Shown here: one piece after another, positions 52,798 to 61,557 of the stretch
How the letters are laid out: the number at the start of each line of letters is the position of its first letter
Numbering within the stretch: position 1 is the stretch's first letter
Virus record (IMG/VR): IMGVR_UViG_3300022743_000214
Location: 1 to 61,597 of that record
DNA: 61,597 bases
Reading direction: 5' to 3' (one strand)
Source of the DNA: a virus
Notes under the pieces: model-generated
Databases searched by the model: none
Told to the model about the DNA's origin: nothing
The model's input: the letters and a program-made list of their open reading frames with translations, nothing else
Position numbers and translations under genes: made by a program

Positions 52798-53508
52798 TCA
52801 CTGCGCCCATGAAGGACGTCCTTGTGTACTGGGCACTCGGGTCTGCGTCGAATAGCCCGTGGGCGGGTAGTTGGAAGCTGGCTGATGCGCTGCGGGAGCA
52901 TGGGCTACAGGCACTGCAGCGGCAGGCGTTCCCCCGTTTGAGCCACCTTGCCCGTTGAGCACTTGCGCTCTGGCCAGAATCAGATCCGCATAGTCTTTGT
53001 GATCTGGCTCGATGACCATGCGGATGATGTTGCGCAACTCACCTTTGCCGTCTTTTTCGATCCCGATGCGTGCGGGGAATTCCACACCATCCAAATCTGC
53101 AAAGCCACGGATTTGTCGTGCATGGCCAGCTTCTGGCGAGTTGTCATCAGGATGGATGTTGCGCGAGCTGTTGAGCACAGCCTTGATGAAACTGCGCCCC
53201 ATCTGTCCCCATGTGGGTCCCTTGTTGGAATGCAAGCCCACATTGCTCCAGATCTTGCGCTTGGCGAATTGGCCATGCAAGACCACGAACTCGCAAGACA
53301 GAAAAACCGCGCCTGTTTCATGTGAAGCTGTTGCGTATCCACCCGTCCAACCTCGCTCGGGTTCATCGTAGCCACCAGGTTTGATGGTCATACGAACCAC
53401 CGCCTGGGTGTTTTTGGGGATCAGGTCAAAGCCACTTTGTTGGGCTTCGGCGTCGTTGAAGTCGTTCCAGCTGCTGGGTACGCCTTGAGGGTGCTGTTCT
53501 TGATACAT
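52798..53508 (-). CDS. Hypothetical early phage protein (236 aa), possible ssDNA-binding
   Basis: A 236-aa protein with a beta-rich N-terminal domain (aromatic strands such as Gly-Trp-Thr-Gly-Gly-Tyr) and a Pro/Ala/Gln-rich low-complexity tail ending in Pro-Ser-Trp-Ala-Gln. This resembles phage single-strand-binding or recombination-linked proteins in layout, but without sure family. AGGA precedes the ATG. Confidence 0.55.
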   Translation of the reverse strand: MYQEQHPQGVPSSWNDFNDAEAQQSGFDLIPKNTQAVVRMTIKPGGYDEPERGWTGGYATASHETGAVFLSCEFVVLHGQFAKRKIWSNVGLHSNKGPTWGQMGRSFIKAVLNSSRNIHPDDNSPEAGHARQIRGFADLDGVEFPARIGIEKDGKGELRNIIRMVIEPDHKDYADLILARAQVLNGQGGSNGGTPAAAVPVAHAPAAHQPASNYPPTGYSTQTRVPSTQGRPSWAQ

Positions 53509-53549
53509 GTGTAAGTCCTATCTGTGAGATTTAGTGGATGGGATGGGGT

Positions 53550-54035
53550 TCAAAGCTGAACTTCGCCAACCCAACGAATCTGGAATTGGGGTTCAGTGAC
53601 CAGCTCTTTGCGAGCAGGCTGAAACGCAGCACGCAGCAGCGGATGCCATTTGGCGTAGTCCTGCTCCGAGACGGACAACTGCACGTCCATGAAGTCCTGC
53701 ACGCGGTCTCCTGCTGCGACCATGCGGTCTGCGATTTGAGTGAGGTGCACCTGATCCCAGACGATTTCTTTCTCTTGCGAGACATCGATCTGCAAATCTC
53801 CGTCGTCAATCCGAAACCGTGCGGACTCCTCTTCGCCCAGACTGTTCGCTTGTCGGATTTGTTCGTCGTAACGCAGCTCGAGCCCACGGTTGATACGCCC
53901 ACGCATTTGAATGGTCCAGTCATGGAGTTGTTGCACCGCATGGCTGAACTGGGCCAATTGGTCTTTGGGGAGTCGGCTGATCTGATTGGCCGAGAGATCA
54001 GGTAAAGCGGCTTGGTGGAGTTGGAGGTGATTCAT
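53550..54035 (-). CDS. Hypothetical early phage protein (161 aa)
   Basis: ATG with AAAGGAG upstream. Helical N-terminal half, acidic Asp-Asp-Gly-Asp segment, no membrane segment. Unrecognised family. It lies between the HTH and the 236-aa gene, so early replication or recombination is a guess. Confidence 0.55.
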   Translation of the reverse strand: MNHLQLHQAALPDLSANQISRLPKDQLAQFSHAVQQLHDWTIQMRGRINRGLELRYDEQIRQANSLGEEESARFRIDDGDLQIDVSQEKEIVWDQVHLTQIADRMVAAGDRVQDFMDVQLSVSEQDYAKWHPLLRAAFQPARKELVTEPQFQIRWVGEVQL

Positions 54036-54047
54036 CTCTGGCTCCTT

Positions 54048-54320
54048 TCAGCTGGCAACCCGTTGTGAAGTTGAGATGTGCTGCACGAAGTTCTCGTACG
54101 CAATCACGGCATTGATCGTGTAGGTCACTCGCTTGCCAAGCTTCAGGTAGTGAGGACCCCGGCCCTCAGTACGCCAGCGCTGCAAGGTCTTGGGACTCAT
54201 ACCCCAGCGAGAGGCCAGATCGGCTTCTGTCAGGACCAAGCGCTCCTGTGTCGGGGCCTGATCGATGGGGGACACAGGGAGGGAATTTCGCCCGGCTTGG
54301 GCAGGTGTTGCTAACCGCAT
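54048..54320 (-). CDS. AlpA/excisionase-like helix-turn-helix protein
   Basis: A 90-aa protein with AAAGGAG before its ATG. The segment Leu-Thr-Glu-Ala-Asp-Leu-Ala-Ser-Arg-Trp-Gly-Met-Ser-Pro-Lys-Thr-Leu-Gln-Arg-Trp is the HTH_17/AlpA pattern. It is the first gene of the minus-strand phage block, where an excisionase or activator would be expected. Confidence 0.75.
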   Translation of the reverse strand: MRLATPAQAGRNSLPVSPIDQAPTQERLVLTEADLASRWGMSPKTLQRWRTEGRGPHYLKLGKRVTYTINAVIAYENFVQHISTSQRVAS

Positions 54321-54392
54321 ATTTACTCCTTTGATTCAGTAGAGGGACAACGGCTCTATTTCAGGAAATCAATGGAGAACTGATAAGGAACT

Positions 54393-54430
54393 GATTGGCG
54401 AACTTGTGCGATATCTCTAGTTCGCCAATC
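54393..54430. repeat. 12-base perfect inverted repeat (operator or hairpin)
   Basis: GATTGGCGAACT at 54393-54404 and AGTTCGCCAATC at 54419-54430 with a 14-base loop, between the AlpA-like gene and the AbiE promoter. A site for a dimeric repressor or a terminator-like hairpin without a T-run. Confidence 0.6.
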
Positions 54431-54492
54431 TTTGGTCCCATCAGTCCAGGTGAGACATATATAGCCATAAAGCAATAAATTAGTCGAGAAAC

Positions 54493-54529
54493 TTGACAAC
54501 ACTCGCCGGAAGGTTACACTTAGTGCAAC
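54493..54529 (+). promoter_or_regulatory. AbiE promoter with overlapping operator
   Basis: TTGACA (-35) at 54493-54498 and TACACT (-10) at 54515-54520 with 16-base spacing. A near-perfect dyad GTTACAC-TTA-GTGCAAC at 54513-54529 overlaps the -10. AbiEi family antitoxins repress their own promoter by binding inverted repeats, so this is a likely operator. Confidence 0.6.
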
Positions 54530-54546
54530 TTTCCGATGAGTCTTTC

Positions 54547-55095
54547 ATGAAACCTAGTCGGCAACTCATAGATACCATCAGCCAGCTGGCCACCCCGCAG
54601 GCTTGCCTGTTCACGCCTTCAGACTTGCGTTCGATTCTTCCCGACCACTCAGAAGTAGCGTTTAAAACACTCATGAGCCGGGCTGTCCGGGAGGGATACC
54701 TGACCAGGCTATGCCGTGGCTTGTATTTGTACGAAAAAGCGAATCCCGATCGCGGTTTGATCCTCCCGCATGCGGCAGCCAAACTACGCCCTCTCGGTTT
54801 GAATTACTTGAGTCTCGAAACCGTCCTAAGTGATGCAGGAGTCATTTCCCAAATTCCAATCAACCGCATCATGGTGATGTCTTCAGGGAGATCAGGCGTC
54901 ATTGACTGCGGTCGATGGGGAAGCATTGAGTTTGTCAAAACTCGACAACGACCAGAGGATCTCATTGGGAATATCGAGTACGACCCCAGAACGCGGCTTT
55001 GGAGAGCCAATGTTGCGCAAGCGCTCAGGGATATGCGAGCAACACACCGAAACCTAGATCTAATTGATTGGAAAGTAGCCCATGAGTTTGTTTGA
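54547..55095 (+). CDS. abiEi: AbiEi-like antitoxin
   Basis: About 182 aa from ATG 54547; a TTG at 54493 lies in the -35 and is rejected. An N-terminal winged-helix-type region (Leu-Phe-Thr-Pro-Ser-Asp-Leu and Gly-Tyr-Leu-Thr-Arg-Leu-Cys-Arg-Gly-Leu-Tyr) and a C-terminal AbiEi domain are visible. It represses the operon and protects against AbiEii. It overlaps abiEii by 14 bases. Confidence 0.88.
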   Translation: MKPSRQLIDTISQLATPQACLFTPSDLRSILPDHSEVAFKTLMSRAVREGYLTRLCRGLYLYEKANPDRGLILPHAAAKLRPLGLNYLSLETVLSDAGVISQIPINRIMVMSSGRSGVIDCGRWGSIEFVKTRQRPEDLIGNIEYDPRTRLWRANVAQALRDMRATHRNLDLIDWKVAHEFV

Positions 55096-55978
55096 CGAAC
55101 TAGTTGATGAAGCACTTAACAACAAACAAGAGTTAGCACCTCTGCGAGTCGTCGTGGAGAAAGAGCTTCTTCACCATGACATCCTGCGAGTGCTCAGCGG
55201 GGCAGGACTGCTCACCCAATTGACGTTTATCGGAGGAACTTGTCTTCGAGCATGCTACGGATCAAGCAGATTAAGTGAAGATTTGGATTTCACGGGTGGT
55301 GCAGACTTCACCCGAGATCAACTTGCAGCGATGAGCAACATCCTGATTGAAAGTCTCAAGACCAAGTATGGTCTGGAGATCAACGTTACAGATCCAGTGC
55401 GTGAAGAAGGCAACGTCGACACTTGGAAGCTCAAGGTTCAGACAAGACCAGGTCGCAAAGACATACCTGCTCAACGCATCAATATCGATGTGTGTGCCAT
55501 TCCTAGTTATCAACCCCGTCCGATGGCGCTACTGAATCCCTACGGCGTTGAAATGGGAACCAGCGGATTGATTCTCCAAGCGCAATCACGCGAAGAAATC
55601 TTTGCGGACAAGTTGGCAGCGTTTGCACTGCGTCCAAACAGGCTCAAAAACCGAGATCTATGGGACATTGCCTGGCTGCATCAGCAACAAATAAAACCAG
55701 CCTTGGACTTGATCAAGAACAAACTGAATGACCATCATGCGCAAACTGATGCTTACTTGAACGCATTTGCTGAACGTACTGCATCCTTGAACAAGGATCC
55801 AGAAATAGTGAAGGAATTTCGCAAAGAGATGGCTCGTTTTCTTCCCAACGAGACTGTGAAGGAAACCGTGAATTCAGAGCAGTTCTGGCATTACTTGAGC
55901 AACTTGATGGAGAGCTATCACCCGCAATTGATTCAAATACTTGAAGGACGCGAGAAATCTCCAGAATTCAAAATGTAA
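55082..55978 (+). CDS. abiEii: AbiEii-like nucleotidyltransferase toxin
   Basis: A 298-aa DNA polymerase-beta-like nucleotidyltransferase: Gly-Gly-Thr-Cys-Leu-Arg, then Arg-Leu-Ser-Glu-Asp-Leu-Asp-Phe (catalytic Asp-x-Asp) and Glu-Glu-Ile-Phe-Ala-Asp-Lys-Leu. This matches AbiEii toxins of type IV toxin-antitoxin systems that stop growth during phage infection, in part by blocking tRNA. Starts inside abiEi. Confidence 0.9.
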   Translation: MSLFDELVDEALNNKQELAPLRVVVEKELLHHDILRVLSGAGLLTQLTFIGGTCLRACYGSSRLSEDLDFTGGADFTRDQLAAMSNILIESLKTKYGLEINVTDPVREEGNVDTWKLKVQTRPGRKDIPAQRINIDVCAIPSYQPRPMALLNPYGVEMGTSGLILQAQSREEIFADKLAAFALRPNRLKNRDLWDIAWLHQQQIKPALDLIKNKLNDHHAQTDAYLNAFAERTASLNKDPEIVKEFRKEMARFLPNETVKETVNSEQFWHYLSNLMESYHPQLIQILEGREKSPEFKM

Positions 55979-56082
55979 TCGACGCTTTAGGCAGGTTAAT
56001 TCCTCCTAATCTCTACCTCTGACAGGCTCAAGTTTTCGAGAAGGCTTCAATATGTTCTGTTCTATGAATCTAGGATGCCAGG

Positions 56083-56099
56083 ATTTTGAATTTCAAAAT
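56083..56099. promoter_or_regulatory. 8-base palindrome upstream of HNH-like gene
   Basis: ATTTTGAA-T-TTCAAAAT is a perfect dyad 23 bases before the ATG at 56122. Operator-like. Confidence 0.4.
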
Positions 56100-56121
56100 T
56101 AACACGAATAAGAACCCTGCA

Positions 56122-56958
56122 ATGAGTAAGCCCGTCTACATTCCCAGAAAACAGAGTGGCTACGCACATACAAAGTGCTATCTGTCTCATACGAATGGGT
56201 GTTCAACAAAAATCACTGGTGAACATTGCATTTCTCATAATCTTTTAAACAAGATCGAAAAGCAAAACAAGACCATAGATGTCGTCGGATTGAGTTGGCT
56301 CCCAAAAGATGAGATGACTTCAATTGGTAAAAAGTCTCTCGTCTCGAATGTTCTCTGCTCTCAACACAACTCGGATCTCTCTCCCCTGGACAGCGCAATC
56401 GGAGATCTTGTAGAAGCAATCGGAAGTATCGACGTCGAATACCAAAATCCGATTCCCATCGGCGTGAACTATTGTGTCGATGGATCTCACTTGGAACGTT
56501 GGATACTTAAGACGACACTTGGCTTGGTCAACTCTGGGCAAATTAAGCAAAGATCTGGCGAACCATTTAGACTGAAGAGCAAATGTATTGAACTTCTCTG
56601 TTCACCTGCTGCGCGATGGCCACTTGGGTGGGGCCTGTACATCGCGACCCCGATCGGAAAAATCTACCATTCATCAAGTTTTGAACTCTTACCTCAGCAC
56701 AACGCAGAAACAGGCGAACTGCTTGCTCTTGGTCTGAAGTTCAATGGCATAGCCATGACCTTTCTTATGGGAAGACCCAACCCAAAAACGGCATTCGGCG
56801 TTCGGCGACCAAGCAAGATCATATTTTTGAAGGACTTAGTGAAGTCCGAAATAGCGTTTAGTTGGTCAAACAACAAGGCAGGTAAGACAATCACTTTTTC
56901 TCACGCTGGCGTTTACAGCGGCCCTTCGCCAGATCATCAACTGTCGCACGAGGAATAG
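56122..56958 (+). CDS. Unknown protein with HNH-like N-terminus (278 aa)
   Basis: From ATG 56122; a TTG earlier is poorly supported. The N-terminus has Cys-Tyr-Leu-Ser-His...Gly-Cys, then Gly-Glu-His-Cys-Ile-Ser-His and later Leu-Cys-Ser-Gln-His-Asn-Ser-Asp-Leu-Ser-Pro-Leu-Asp, a spacing typical of HNH-like zinc domains in phage and defence proteins. The rest is not recognised. It may be a nuclease of an accessory module. Confidence 0.6.
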   Translation: MSKPVYIPRKQSGYAHTKCYLSHTNGCSTKITGEHCISHNLLNKIEKQNKTIDVVGLSWLPKDEMTSIGKKSLVSNVLCSQHNSDLSPLDSAIGDLVEAIGSIDVEYQNPIPIGVNYCVDGSHLERWILKTTLGLVNSGQIKQRSGEPFRLKSKCIELLCSPAARWPLGWGLYIATPIGKIYHSSSFELLPQHNAETGELLALGLKFNGIAMTFLMGRPNPKTAFGVRRPSKIIFLKDLVKSEIAFSWSNNKAGKTITFSHAGVYSGPSPDHQLSHEE

Positions 56959-56971
56959 CTGCTAAATAAAC

Positions 56972-56999
56972 TTTTGTGCTTGATTTCAAATGCACAAAA
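56972..56999. repeat. 8-base inverted repeat upstream of YaaC-like gene
   Basis: TTTTGTGC and GCACAAAA with a 12-base loop, between the HNH-like and YaaC-like genes. Likely a terminator-like or operator dyad. Confidence 0.4.
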
Positions 57000-57034
57000 C
57001 CACTATCCATAATAAAAAATGAGCAAATAAAAAC

Positions 57035-58084
57035 ATGACTCTACCCACTATCAAACTTAACAACCGTGATGTCAACCCACACAAAGCAACGCAATCACCT
57101 GAGTTTGGTAGCCAGACCGTACTGACTAACAGCCCTTGGGAATACGTCTCGCTTTGGTTACAAAGAAACAGCCTAACCGATGCTTTGTTTTACTGGTCAC
57201 AAGCGCGCGCATTCTCTAACGCATCGCGAAGTCTTCCTTTGGAATCAGCACCACTACTTCACTACTACACGTTTATGAACGCGGTAAAGGCACTCCTCGC
57301 AACGAAAAAGATTGCGATTGCGGGAACACATGGGGTATCCAAACATTACATGCTTGGTGTGAACACTACGGTTAACCTCGACAATGAAGGTGTTCGCATT
57401 AACAAAAAAGGAGTACTTCCCGGACTTTCGATGCACCTTAGAGAGATGGAGCTAACAAAAGATCACAGCATGAAGGATCTTCTTTTTAATATTCCTTGTG
57501 TGCATCGTACGTTTTGCATCACCTACTCGGGACAAGAAGAAATGTTTGTTCCGCTGACCAGGTGTCGATATGTTTTTGACTCCACAAATTCAGAGGCCTA
57601 CTTCGTAGCAAGGCTATCTGAGAACTTGGACGAAACCAAGTGTATGAAGCAACTACCCGCCACATTGGTAGCACATCCTCAAATGGGTTCATCACGAGAT
57701 TTACGCTCAGTAATGACTGTGAAAGTTAGCGGACAAAACCTTACTACACCATCAGATGTAGCCGCTATCGCAAACCTCAACAATCACCTACGAGGCGACA
57801 TTCAATACATCGCGGGAGCGGAAACGCTTTGGTATGCCAAGACCAACTTGCCCGGAACAGGAAGGATTCAGCGCTCACCGCTGACACTAATGCTTGCAGC
57901 AATGCACAGACTAAGCGAACTTTCCCGATATCATCCAATGGAATTATCAAAATTTTTTGCGGGCCCCCAGAACTGGCTCTTAAGTGAGTTCATTAGTATG
58001 TCGCCATCACAGTTTCTTGATGAAGTCGCTGCAGAAATTACAGGACATCAGTGCATGGTTCCAAACGTACGTTCGGCAACTTGA
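57035..58084 (+). CDS. YaaC-like protein (349 aa)
   Basis: Segments Pro-Trp-Glu-Tyr-Val, Ser-Gln-Ala-Arg-Ala-Phe, Pro-Leu-Leu-His-Tyr-Tyr-Thr-Phe-Met-Asn-Ala-Val-Lys-Ala-Leu and Thr-His-Gly-Val-Ser fit the YaaC family (PF14175-like, from memory). The C-terminus Arg-Tyr-His-Pro-Met-Glu-Leu-Ser-Lys is also typical. Function is not established; YaaC-like proteins occur near defence genes. The stop lies one base before the next ATG. Confidence 0.75.
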   Translation: MTLPTIKLNNRDVNPHKATQSPEFGSQTVLTNSPWEYVSLWLQRNSLTDALFYWSQARAFSNASRSLPLESAPLLHYYTFMNAVKALLATKKIAIAGTHGVSKHYMLGVNTTVNLDNEGVRINKKGVLPGLSMHLREMELTKDHSMKDLLFNIPCVHRTFCITYSGQEEMFVPLTRCRYVFDSTNSEAYFVARLSENLDETKCMKQLPATLVAHPQMGSSRDLRSVMTVKVSGQNLTTPSDVAAIANLNNHLRGDIQYIAGAETLWYAKTNLPGTGRIQRSPLTLMLAAMHRLSELSRYHPMELSKFFAGPQNWLLSEFISMSPSQFLDEVAAEITGHQCMVPNVRSAT

Positions 58085-58085
58085 G

Positions 58086-58607
58086 ATGTCCATGAAGATA
58101 TACCTCGCATGCGGATTGACTCACATACCTAGAGAGTCATTTCAACGTTATTCCACATTCATACATGGGCTTGCCGAAAAATTAACAAAAACCCTTGGGG
58201 CTGAAGTGAAGTACGCCCTTATGCACAGCGATCCGCAATTGGCAAAAAAACCGTTTCAAGAGCGCGCAAAGCTTTGTTATTTATGGGATCGAGCGATGGT
58301 CGAATGGGCGGATCTAGTAATTGCGGAATGCAGCTACCCATCGACTGGAGTAGGCATAGAACTTCAGATTGCCGAGCAGCATGGAACCCCTATCATCATC
58401 TGTTTTGAAAACAATTCGTCAATAGCTGCTTTGCCCGTCGACTACAACAATCCAGATGGCACCCAGCATCATTTACAGATTGGTGACGGCCACGTCACCT
58501 TGATGGCACTTGGTTTACCAACGGTATTCAGCGTGGTCAAATACATTGATTCGAACGATGGCTTGGAAAAGATTACGACAGCTGTTGAGTTGTTAGAACA
58601 AACTTAG
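58086..58607 (+). CDS. Nucleoside 2-deoxyribosyltransferase-like protein
   Basis: About 173 aa from ATG 58086 (58092 also possible); a frame starting inside the YaaC gene is rejected. Ile-Tyr-Leu-Ala-Cys-Gly-Leu-Thr near the N-terminus, then Trp-Ala-Asp-Leu-Val-Ile-Ala-Glu-Cys and Ser-Thr-Gly-Val-Gly-Ile-Glu-Leu-Gln-Ile-Ala match the NDT fold with its catalytic Glu. It would cleave or swap N-glycosidic bonds in nucleosides or nucleotides. It is coupled to the YaaC-like gene by a single-base gap. Confidence 0.8.
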   Translation: MSMKIYLACGLTHIPRESFQRYSTFIHGLAEKLTKTLGAEVKYALMHSDPQLAKKPFQERAKLCYLWDRAMVEWADLVIAECSYPSTGVGIELQIAEQHGTPIIICFENNSSIAALPVDYNNPDGTQHHLQIGDGHVTLMALGLPTVFSVVKYIDSNDGLEKITTAVELLEQT

Positions 58608-58734
58608 CGAAGTGAAGCTAACGATTAAACTTGGCTATTCAAGAAGACATGAGCTTGAACGTTACTCATTAAACACGCCAATCACTGAACTGAATAAATA
58701 AACCGCTTAGCATGACATTACGTTGAGCCTACTA

Positions 58735-59262
58735 ATGACGAATATCGAAAATTTTTTAGCGGAGCAAGCAAGAGCGCGAGAGAAATTCGCGAAATCTCAA
58801 GAGCTTATCCAAAAATACAAAAATCAAATGCCGGACCTAACCCATAGCTGGGATATATCACCCAACTCCATTTCTTTCAATGACGTTTGTAGGTGCATTA
58901 GGTTATCAGGGTTAAACATTTACTGTTGCCCGATGGATGAGCTTTGGGCCGGACTATTCAAACCGTCTGTATATGAAGCAGAAACTCTCTGGGAGAATGA
59001 TCATGACCCTGGAAAAATTGCGGGGGTCATTGATGCATGGGCTAACGGGGTGTCACTGTCGCCCATTTTTCTTGTAAAACATCCAGATTACGAACAAGGT
59101 TTAGTAGCCGACGGTAAGCATAGGCTAACTGTCTCGCGCGCCACCAGCGCAAAAGTAATTCCGTTTATGGTGGAGACCAATAAAGCAGCGTGGGTTTTTC
59201 ATGCATTTCCCTTGGCAACTTGCATTCATCAGAATGTGCAATGCATCCCCACCATCATCTAG
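58735..59262 (+). CDS. ParB/Srx-like protein (175 aa)
   Basis: From ATG 58735; a TTG four codons earlier is less likely. Residues around 105-150 read Val-Ile-Asp-Ala-Trp-Ala-Asn-Gly, Ser-Pro-Ile-Phe-Leu-Val and Asp-Gly-Lys-His-Arg-Leu, the ParB/sulfiredoxin-like nuclease or kinase core (GxHR-type). Function unknown. It follows the NDT gene after a 127-base gap and ends the plus-strand accessory cluster. Confidence 0.65.
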   Translation: MTNIENFLAEQARAREKFAKSQELIQKYKNQMPDLTHSWDISPNSISFNDVCRCIRLSGLNIYCCPMDELWAGLFKPSVYEAETLWENDHDPGKIAGVIDAWANGVSLSPIFLVKHPDYEQGLVADGKHRLTVSRATSAKVIPFMVETNKAAWVFHAFPLATCIHQNVQCIPTII

Positions 59263-59346
59263 ATACCAATTTTCCGCTGTTAGATCCACGAATGAATCTT
59301 CTCGTTGACTCATCGCTTTGCTCCTAAGTCATCGGCTACTGTTAGT

Positions 59347-60303
59347 CTATATTGATAGCAACTCAGACAAAACGTACAAACCAAGTCGACGATTTTTAAC
59401 AACAAGCGTTTCATAAGCATGCATGCGGCCTTCATACGCTGGATCTCCTCTGTTAGCAGCTTTAACCTTGAACACATCAATGAGTTTGTCGCTCGACAAA
59501 TGCGCCTTACTCATGATGGTCTCAGCCGATTGAGGTTGTCCTCGATATTGCCAAAGCACCGCAAAAACAGCCGCCTGCGCCGCAGTCATCCGAATGGGCT
59601 CAGGCGACCAATCTGGCAAATGAACCCATTCAAAAGTTTCAGAAAACGGCCCATGCACTGCCGAAGATCGCGGCTCTACTGTTGCCTCAATCACATCCCC
59701 CTCCTCGCCTACAAAACGAAGTCCATTGCCATGGATGGCAAAGCGATCTTCAAGATGCCACCAGGTCGCTGTGCCTGAGAGTGGATCCGATGACGTTCTT
59801 CCTAACGGTCGAGGCGTAATCACCCAACTGTCAGCTCGAGGCGTCTTCCCGTGAAACAGATTCAAGGCATTTGCAACGACAAGCTCAATACGCTCAGCCA
59901 GGATCACAGCCCGCTTCTTGTACACCCCGATTTGCCACACGCCTTCGTAAAGCTTGTGGACCGCGATGTGCACCGAAATGTTTAAGGCTGCACGCAGTTT
60001 TCTGATCATCCATTCGATATCTAGCGTCCAATTTCTTTGTTCTGACAAATCAATCTTGTAAGGCCCGCAGTCAGGACACTGCACATGCATCTCACCAGCA
60101 TGACGAAAAACCGGTCCACGGTGCAAACCACAAAACGAGCAACTGGCATAGCGTGCATCCATCGGACCAGGCACGATGGCTTTGAGTTCGCTCAGAACTT
60201 TCAAACCAGCCACCTGCCCCTTGGGGATTGATCTCTCGTACGAATACCCACCCCGTGTCATGAGCAATGAAGCCAATGCCAGAGCTTTTTTGTTGGCAGG
60301 CAT
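59347..60303 (-). CDS. Unknown protein with zinc-ribbon-like cysteines (318 aa)
   Basis: Second gene of a two-gene minus-strand unit. Residues 55-80 show Cys-Ser-Phe-Cys and Cys-Pro-Asp-Cys pairs about 20 residues apart, a zinc ribbon. The rest is helical/beta without a known motif; near the C-terminus there is a winged-helix-like segment Ala-Ala-Val-Phe-Ala-Val-Leu. It starts 12 bases after the stop of the 413-aa gene. Not recognised; may be a regulatory or defence partner. Confidence 0.6.
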   Translation of the reverse strand: MPANKKALALASLLMTRGGYSYERSIPKGQVAGLKVLSELKAIVPGPMDARYASCSFCGLHRGPVFRHAGEMHVQCPDCGPYKIDLSEQRNWTLDIEWMIRKLRAALNISVHIAVHKLYEGVWQIGVYKKRAVILAERIELVVANALNLFHGKTPRADSWVITPRPLGRTSSDPLSGTATWWHLEDRFAIHGNGLRFVGEEGDVIEATVEPRSSAVHGPFSETFEWVHLPDWSPEPIRMTAAQAAVFAVLWQYRGQPQSAETIMSKAHLSSDKLIDVFKVKAANRGDPAYEGRMHAYETLVVKNRRLGLYVLSELLSI

Positions 60304-60315
60304 GACTTCACCTCA

Positions 60316-61557
60316 TCATTCAAAAAGACCCATGGAACGTCCACTGGACGTTGCCCCCCTGACTTGGTAATCCAATGCCTGCTTAGGCTCGAGGATCTCC
60401 AGATGCACCAGATAACCTTCGAGTTGGGTGCGTAGCTTCTCATCGAACTTGTTCAGGTTCAAGCGCCCTTTGCTGGTTACCTCAACGCTCACCAGTGGAC
60501 TTCTGGATCTACCCTGCGCAGGTGCCATGTACAGGTTGAGCGTCGCCGCGTGAATTTCCCAGCCACGGCTCAAAGGGTTTTCATTTTGGAAATACGCACC
60601 AATCAAATCCGTCACGCATTGCCGATCCGTTGAACCGCTGGCCGTGCACTCGAGCTTCAAGCGCTCGCACGGACTCAGCAAGTGCAAGCTCTTCACCTGA
60701 AGACCGACAAACCCATCGTCAAACGCCTGTGGAATCTGCAATCCCAATCTGAGCTTGGACAGATCAAGCACAGGACGCTGTATGCGCTGCGCTTCCGCAC
60801 TCACACCCAACATATGGGTAGCGAAGGCCTCACACAACATGGCGTGGTATTTGGCCCCGCCTCGGATGATTGTTCTTGCAACACCTGTGACTTGGGAATA
60901 CTCCAACACCATGTGGATATTGGGACTACCGACACGGCGTTGCAACTGTGCCCCTTCAAATTCAAGCCGAGCCGTTGCAAGATCTTTGGCGTGGATCGTG
61001 ATGAGTTGCGTCCCTTGAGATCGGTCTAACACGTTGACCACACACACTTCACCACACCCTAGCTCACGCTGGTAAAAGAGCTTGATGGCCTCACAAAAAT
61101 TAGCAATCGAGATCTCATCACGCTTGACCTCTCGGCGCAGCCCCAGGTCGTGCTGCTGCGCTTGCTGGCTGTGCTGATCCAAATACTCAATCTCGGCAGC
61201 CGCTTCAAACAAGTCGGGATGATTGACGTACAACCAGAACGATCGATGCAGATCGTTCTGGCAGGCAATCAACTCCACCAGTTCATTGGGCTTGGCATGC
61301 GTGGCCTGAAACATGGCTTGTTTGCCCAAGGGGTGAGCCAATGTCGAACTCGCATGCAAGCCCGCAATGATGCGATCTCGTTTGACCGTGTTGGCGTAGC
61401 TCTGGATGAGCTTGATCAGCTTGCGCGATGTGTGGGTGTTGTCCTGCCAGGACCACCCCTCAGGCAGGGGCAGCTCATGGCGACCAATGAATGTTTTGAG
61501 CGTGTCGTCAACGGGCAAATAAAGCACGATGTCTGCATAAGTCTGTGGCTTGCTCAC
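60316..61557 (-). CDS. Unknown protein (413 aa), first gene of a two-gene unit
   Basis: GTG start at 61557 preceded by AAGGAG. An N-terminal helical region with His/Gln-rich segment (Gln-His-Ser-Gln-Gln-Ala-Gln-Gln-His), then alpha/beta sequence, with a C-terminal region rich in Arg and Ser. No known domain seen. Together with the zinc-ribbon gene it forms a compact unit of unknown role at the right edge, perhaps a defence or prophage moron module (inference). Confidence 0.6.
   Translation of the reverse strand: MSKPQTYADIVLYLPVDDTLKTFIGRHELPLPEGWSWQDNTHTSRKLIKLIQSYANTVKRDRIIAGLHASSTLAHPLGKQAMFQATHAKPNELVELIACQNDLHRSFWLYVNHPDLFEAAAEIEYLDQHSQQAQQHDLGLRREVKRDEISIANFCEAIKLFYQRELGCGEVCVVNVLDRSQGTQLITIHAKDLATARLEFEGAQLQRRVGSPNIHMVLEYSQVTGVARTIIRGGAKYHAMLCEAFATHMLGVSAEAQRIQRPVLDLSKLRLGLQIPQAFDDGFVGLQVKSLHLLSPCERLKLECTASGSTDRQCVTDLIGAYFQNENPLSRGWEIHAATLNLYMAPAQGRSRSPLVSVEVTSKGRLNLNKFDEKLRTQLEGYLVHLEILEPKQALDYQVRGATSSGRSMGLFE

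Noticed and set aside
58608-58734. Possible integron attC site in a 127-base gap (GCTAAC near the left, GTTGAGC near the right)
   Set aside because: The end sequences match only partly, the inner pairing is poor, and the YaaC-like and NDT-like genes are joined without a site, so a cassette array is unlikely.
59125-59313. 62-aa minus-strand reading frame
   Set aside because: Overlaps the ParB/Srx-like gene antisense and has no ribosome site.
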